Assembly (NCBI GenBank): GCA_964195545.1
Contig: CAXMQQ010000029.1
Span: 1-43,464, forward strand
DNA from: JAHEEL01 sp964195545
GTDB taxonomy: Bacteria; Actinomycetota; Acidimicrobiia; Spongiisociales; UBA5794
Length of the DNA stretch: 43,464 nucleotides
Direction of reading: 5' to 3'
This document shows positions 41,272 to 43,464 of this stretch, in pieces. Numbering within the stretch: the first letter of the stretch is position 1; each line of letters begins with the position of its first letter. The notes beneath the pieces are model-generated. The model was not told the DNA's origin. It did not search any database and saw only the letters and a program-made list of their open reading frames with translations. A program made the position numbers and the translations under genes.

Positions 41272-41823
41272 TCAGTTACGGCGCGGATCGATCGGGTAGT
41301 TGGCGTACCGGGCGATATGGCGATCCTGGCGTAACAACACTCGTCTCCACAATGTCGTTGGGACTGGGTCGAACACGTCGTCGGCGGATCCCTCCACAGG
41401 GAACCAGGAGCCGGTATCGAGTTCCATCTCGAGCTGGCCTGCCCCCCATCCGGCGTATCCAGAGAAGATCCGCACTTCCTCGAGACCATGAATGCCATCG
41501 GGCTCGAGGGACACATCGACGAACCCGACGTAATCCGGCGTCGGTCGCCACGTCTCCTCGGTCTCGACCCCTGGGCGACGAGCGACCCCGATCGCAGTCT
41601 CCGGCTGGACGGGCCCTCCCTCGAAGATCCGTGCCGGTGGCGCGAGGTGCTCGCACCATGCCGGTAGATGGTCCCTGACATCGATTTCGAGTGGACGATC
41701 GAGGATGACCCCCACCGTTCCGTCGCTGTCGTGGTCCATGACGAGAACGACACTGCGAAAGAAGTTGGGATCGGCAAGGATCGGGGAAGCCACGAGCAGC
41801 ATGCCGGGTCGGAGATCTGCCAT
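41272..41823 (-). CDS. YqgE/AlgH family protein
   Basis: 183 aa. LRPGMLLVASPILADPNFFR, VVLVMDHDSDGTVGVILDRP, IFEGGPVQPETAI and FSGYAGWGAGQLEMELDTG follow the family in order. The role is not established (linked to transcription control in pseudomonads). ATG 41823 fits the homology start; the frame extends to 41943 but that overlaps the DUF1918-like gene. It lies 35 nt upstream of rnhB on the same strand. Confidence 0.9.
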   Translation of the reverse strand: MADLRPGMLLVASPILADPNFFRSVVLVMDHDSDGTVGVILDRPLEIDVRDHLPAWCEHLAPPARIFEGGPVQPETAIGVARRPGVETEETWRPTPDYVGFVDVSLEPDGIHGLEEVRIFSGYAGWGAGQLEMELDTGSWFPVEGSADDVFDPVPTTLWRRVLLRQDRHIARYANYPIDPRRN

Positions 41824-41875
41824 GCCGCTAGGTTGGCAGGTTCCGTCGGCGAGTGGGGCCCGCAGGAACGAAGCG

Positions 41876-42055
41876 TCAGTGAGGCGCAGCGGACTTGTCG
41901 GGGACGAGAGCTCCACCCGAGAGAATGGAGACATGACCGTCATCCCAACGCACTTCGACGGTTGCAGCTTCGATTCGCTGAACGACGCCTCGGCGCGGGG
42001 CTCGCCCCACGGTCTTGGTGAGGGTCTTGACTCGCTGGCCCTTGTGCAGACTCAT
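41876..42055 (-). CDS. DUF1918-like small protein
   Basis: 59 aa, SH3-like small beta protein: LHKGQRVKTLTKTVGRAPRR then GVVQRIEAATVEVRWDDGHV. VRWDDGH is the DUF1918 hallmark. GGAGG lies nine bases before ATG 42055; the ATG at 42064 directly adjoins GGAGG and is a poorer choice. It lies just upstream of yqgE on the same strand. Function unknown. Confidence 0.72.
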   Translation of the reverse strand: MSLHKGQRVKTLTKTVGRAPRRGVVQRIEAATVEVRWDDGHVSILSGGALVPDKSAAPH

Positions 42056-42187
42056 CGGATCCATCCTCCATCGACGCTTGTCCCGATCCTACGTCACAGG
42101 GCCACAGCGTGGGAGGGCCATTCGCCCCTCTCTCGTCGATTCGGGGCTGCGGTGTGGCGCCGCTATCGTCGGACGTAGGAGGTGCCC

Positions 42188-42811
42188 ATGGAACTCTGGA
42201 GCAACGACTTCTCTGAAGGCGACGCCATCCCCGGCGAGTTCGCGTTCTGTCTCCCCGACGCCGACACGCATGCGAGCTTCGGACCCAACCGCAACCCTCA
42301 TCTGGCATGGTCGGGTGTGCCGGAAGGAACGAGGAGTCTCGCGATCACCTGCCATGATCCGGACGTGCCCACGAAGCCGGATGACGTGAACGTCGACGGT
42401 CGCGAGGTTCCCGCGGAACTCGCCAGGACGGACTTCTTCCATTGGGTGCTCCTCGAACTCTCCCCCGATGTCACGGAGATCGGCACGGCGGCGTGCTCGG
42501 ACGGGGTCACTGCCCGGGGGAAGGGCAGCGAGTCTCCGTTCGGATGTCGACAGGGTGTGAACGACTACACAAGTTGGTTCGCAGGCGATCCCGACATGGA
42601 GGGCGACTACCACGGGTACGACGGGCCTTGTCCACCATGGAACGACAGTCTGATCCATCACTACCTGTTCACCGTTTTCGCCCTGGACGCAGACTCGTTC
42701 GATCTCTCCGCCGTTTTCGGCGGTGCAGACGCCCGCGCGGCCATGGAGGGCCACGTCCTCGCTTCTGCGGCACTCACCGGCACCTACACGCTCAATCCCC
42801 GACTGTTGTAG
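42188..42811 (+). CDS. YbhB/YbcL (PEBP) family protein
   Basis: 207 aa. Phosphatidylethanolamine-binding-protein fold: NRNPHLAWSGVPEGTRSLAI, CHDPDVPTKPDD, FFHWVLLEL, GYDGPCPPWNDSLIHHYLFTV. It lacks a signal peptide. ATG 42188 has AGGAGG five bases upstream. A four-Cys content (C44, C111-type positions) is seen but no function is implied. It stands alone on the + strand. Confidence 0.92.
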   Translation: MELWSNDFSEGDAIPGEFAFCLPDADTHASFGPNRNPHLAWSGVPEGTRSLAITCHDPDVPTKPDDVNVDGREVPAELARTDFFHWVLLELSPDVTEIGTAACSDGVTARGKGSESPFGCRQGVNDYTSWFAGDPDMEGDYHGYDGPCPPWNDSLIHHYLFTVFALDADSFDLSAVFGGADARAAMEGHVLASAALTGTYTLNPRLL

Positions 42812-42895
42812 GCGCTTCGAAAGTGGGCGGGGTTGGTTGTCCTGGGAGACGGAAGGCAGTAGCACGCCCTATGTACGACGTAGCACGGCTTCGGA

Positions 42896-43129
42896 TTAGG
42901 GGGGAGACGTCTGCTCTTCGAGGTTGGTAATTGACGCCTTGAGTTTCTCAACGTGCTCGCGTAGAGCTCGAACAGGCTCCCCGCCCACAAGGCCAACCCT
43001 GGCCGCCGTGGCCACTTGGGCGTCAAGCCCGTATCTCTCAGAAGGTGGAAACGTCTTCGCCACCCGATACGTTTCGCTCGTGAGTTCAATCGCCATGACG
43101 TACACCCTGAGCTGTCGATAGTCGTGCAT
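42896..43129 (-). CDS. Shortened four-helix-bundle (S23/IVP-like) protein
   Basis: 77 aa. The start MHDYRQLRVYVMAIELTSET then YRVAKTFPPSERYGLDAQVAT follows the first helix and loop of the S23/four-helix-bundle proteins encoded within 23S rRNA intervening sequences and elsewhere, usually about 120 aa. The expected helix 2-3 segment (RAAVSIPSNIAEG) is replaced by RVGLVGGEPVRALREHVEKL, so the middle appears deleted. It could be a decayed copy. No Shine-Dalgarno; start taken at the homology start, and an upstream start (43225) would add a hydrophobic segment. Confidence 0.55.
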   Translation of the reverse strand: MHDYRQLRVYVMAIELTSETYRVAKTFPPSERYGLDAQVATAARVGLVGGEPVRALREHVEKLKASITNLEEQTSPP

Positions 43130-43260
43130 CAGTACACAGAACACCACCCAACCAACCGATACGAGAGCTCCGAGTCGTACTACGTACCACGTCCCGAGGC
43201 TTCGCCCTCTTGATCCATCTTCCATCGGCGGGTTGTTGCTCGTGCAGTGACTTGTTCGTG

Positions 43261-43266
43261 TAGCTT
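43261..43266 (+). promoter_or_regulatory. -10 element TAGCTT of the GNAT gene
   Basis: TAGCTT, six bases, then ATG 43273, no Shine-Dalgarno. Leaderless geometry. Confidence 0.45.
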
Positions 43267-43272
43267 CGGGGT

Positions 43273-43464
43273 ATGAAGGTCAGGTTCGCACAGAACGACG
43301 ATCTCGATGCGATCGGAGAGCTTACGCGCTGGGCCTGCACGGAAGCGATCGGAGAGATGGTGCCGGAGGTCGTTGTCAACAGCGAGATCGAGAGTCGATT
43401 CCGCAAGTCGGTCCTCTCAGAGCATCTCCTTGCCCGTCGGCTCTTGGTCGGGGTTGATTCGGGT
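43273..43464 (+). CDS. GNAT-like N-acetyltransferase, 5' part
   Basis: First 64 codons, open to the window end. MKVRFAQNDDLDAIGELTRW matches the start of a GNAT acetyltransferase (V-R-A--DD---I--L), and LLARRLLVGVD looks like the beginning of the central beta strands. Acetyl-CoA motifs lie outside the window, so assignment rests on the N-terminal pattern only. Confidence 0.55.
   Translation, partial: MKVRFAQNDDLDAIGELTRWACTEAIGEMVPEVVVNSEIESRFRKSVLSEHLLARRLLVGVDSG

Overview
The window is high-GC bacterial chromosome (about 60% G+C by eye) with dense, often overlapping genes, frequent GTG/TTG starts and many leaderless-type starts. Several families point to an actinobacterium: a putative F420-dependent PPOX-fold enzyme, an MTB12-like lipoprotein, a GntR-free FadD/FadE complement, DUF1918, and an actinobacterial type of 23S/5S tail. 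Acidimicrobiia or a related lineage is my best guess, but the sequence alone does not fix it. There is no tRNA, CRISPR array, prophage or intact insertion sequence that I can recognise.

Layout. 1-235: 3' end of a 23S rRNA gene, complete 5S rRNA and its terminator. 256-5091: a TPR protein with a Gly/Ser/Lys-rich head, an SSB-like OB-fold protein, gamma-glutamyltransferase, an HhH-GPD repair protein, an AlaX-type alanyl-tRNA editing protein and an SRPBCC-like protein. 5312-9434: an extracytoplasmic redox block (TlpA-like lipoprotein, CcdA, MFS carrier, DUF3179 lipoprotein with CPLC motif). 9525-11739: ABC exporter pair and a zinc-ribbon protein. 11742-16411: acyl-CoA ligase, then adenosine deaminase overlapping a SAM hydrolase (DUF62), then PPK2. 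16412-17132: the longest gene-free stretch, which carries a 28-bp sequence with the architecture of a XerCD dif site. 17133-23805: small enzymes and conserved proteins, two medium-chain dehydrogenases, an MFS carrier, a cupin and a DUF1801 protein. 23827-24160: a probable frameshifted gene. 24200-27526: a four-gene operon for heme- or corrinoid-type uptake headed by an MTB12-like lipoprotein. 27528-32053: M23 peptidase, YceI protein and TrkA-TrkH potassium uptake. 32116-43464: housekeeping and metabolism (SpoU methyltransferase, P450, MsrB and aldehyde dehydrogenase sharing a tiny divergent promoter, Maf, two acyl-CoA dehydrogenases, MscS channel, RNase HII, YqgE, PEBP protein), ending inside a GNAT gene.

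How the genes work together. The clearest functional couplings are adenosine deaminase with the SAM hydrolase (adenosine released by one is the substrate of the other), TlpA with CcdA (reductant delivery across the membrane, with a Cys-rich DUF3179 lipoprotein next door as a possible client), the SBP-permease-ATPase uptake set, TrkA with TrkH, and MsrB back-to-back with an aldehyde dehydrogenase (both plausible oxidative-damage functions).

Most notable observations: the dif-like site in the gene-free block, with genes to its left strongly on the + strand; at least nine starts with a TANNNT -10 element 5-7 nt before the start codon and no Shine-Dalgarno; the two overlapping -10 elements in the 23-nt msrB/aldehyde dehydrogenase spacer; and several gene remnants (inverted DUF3179 piece, 50-codon AHSA1 head, shortened four-helix-bundle protein, twice-frameshifted ORF).
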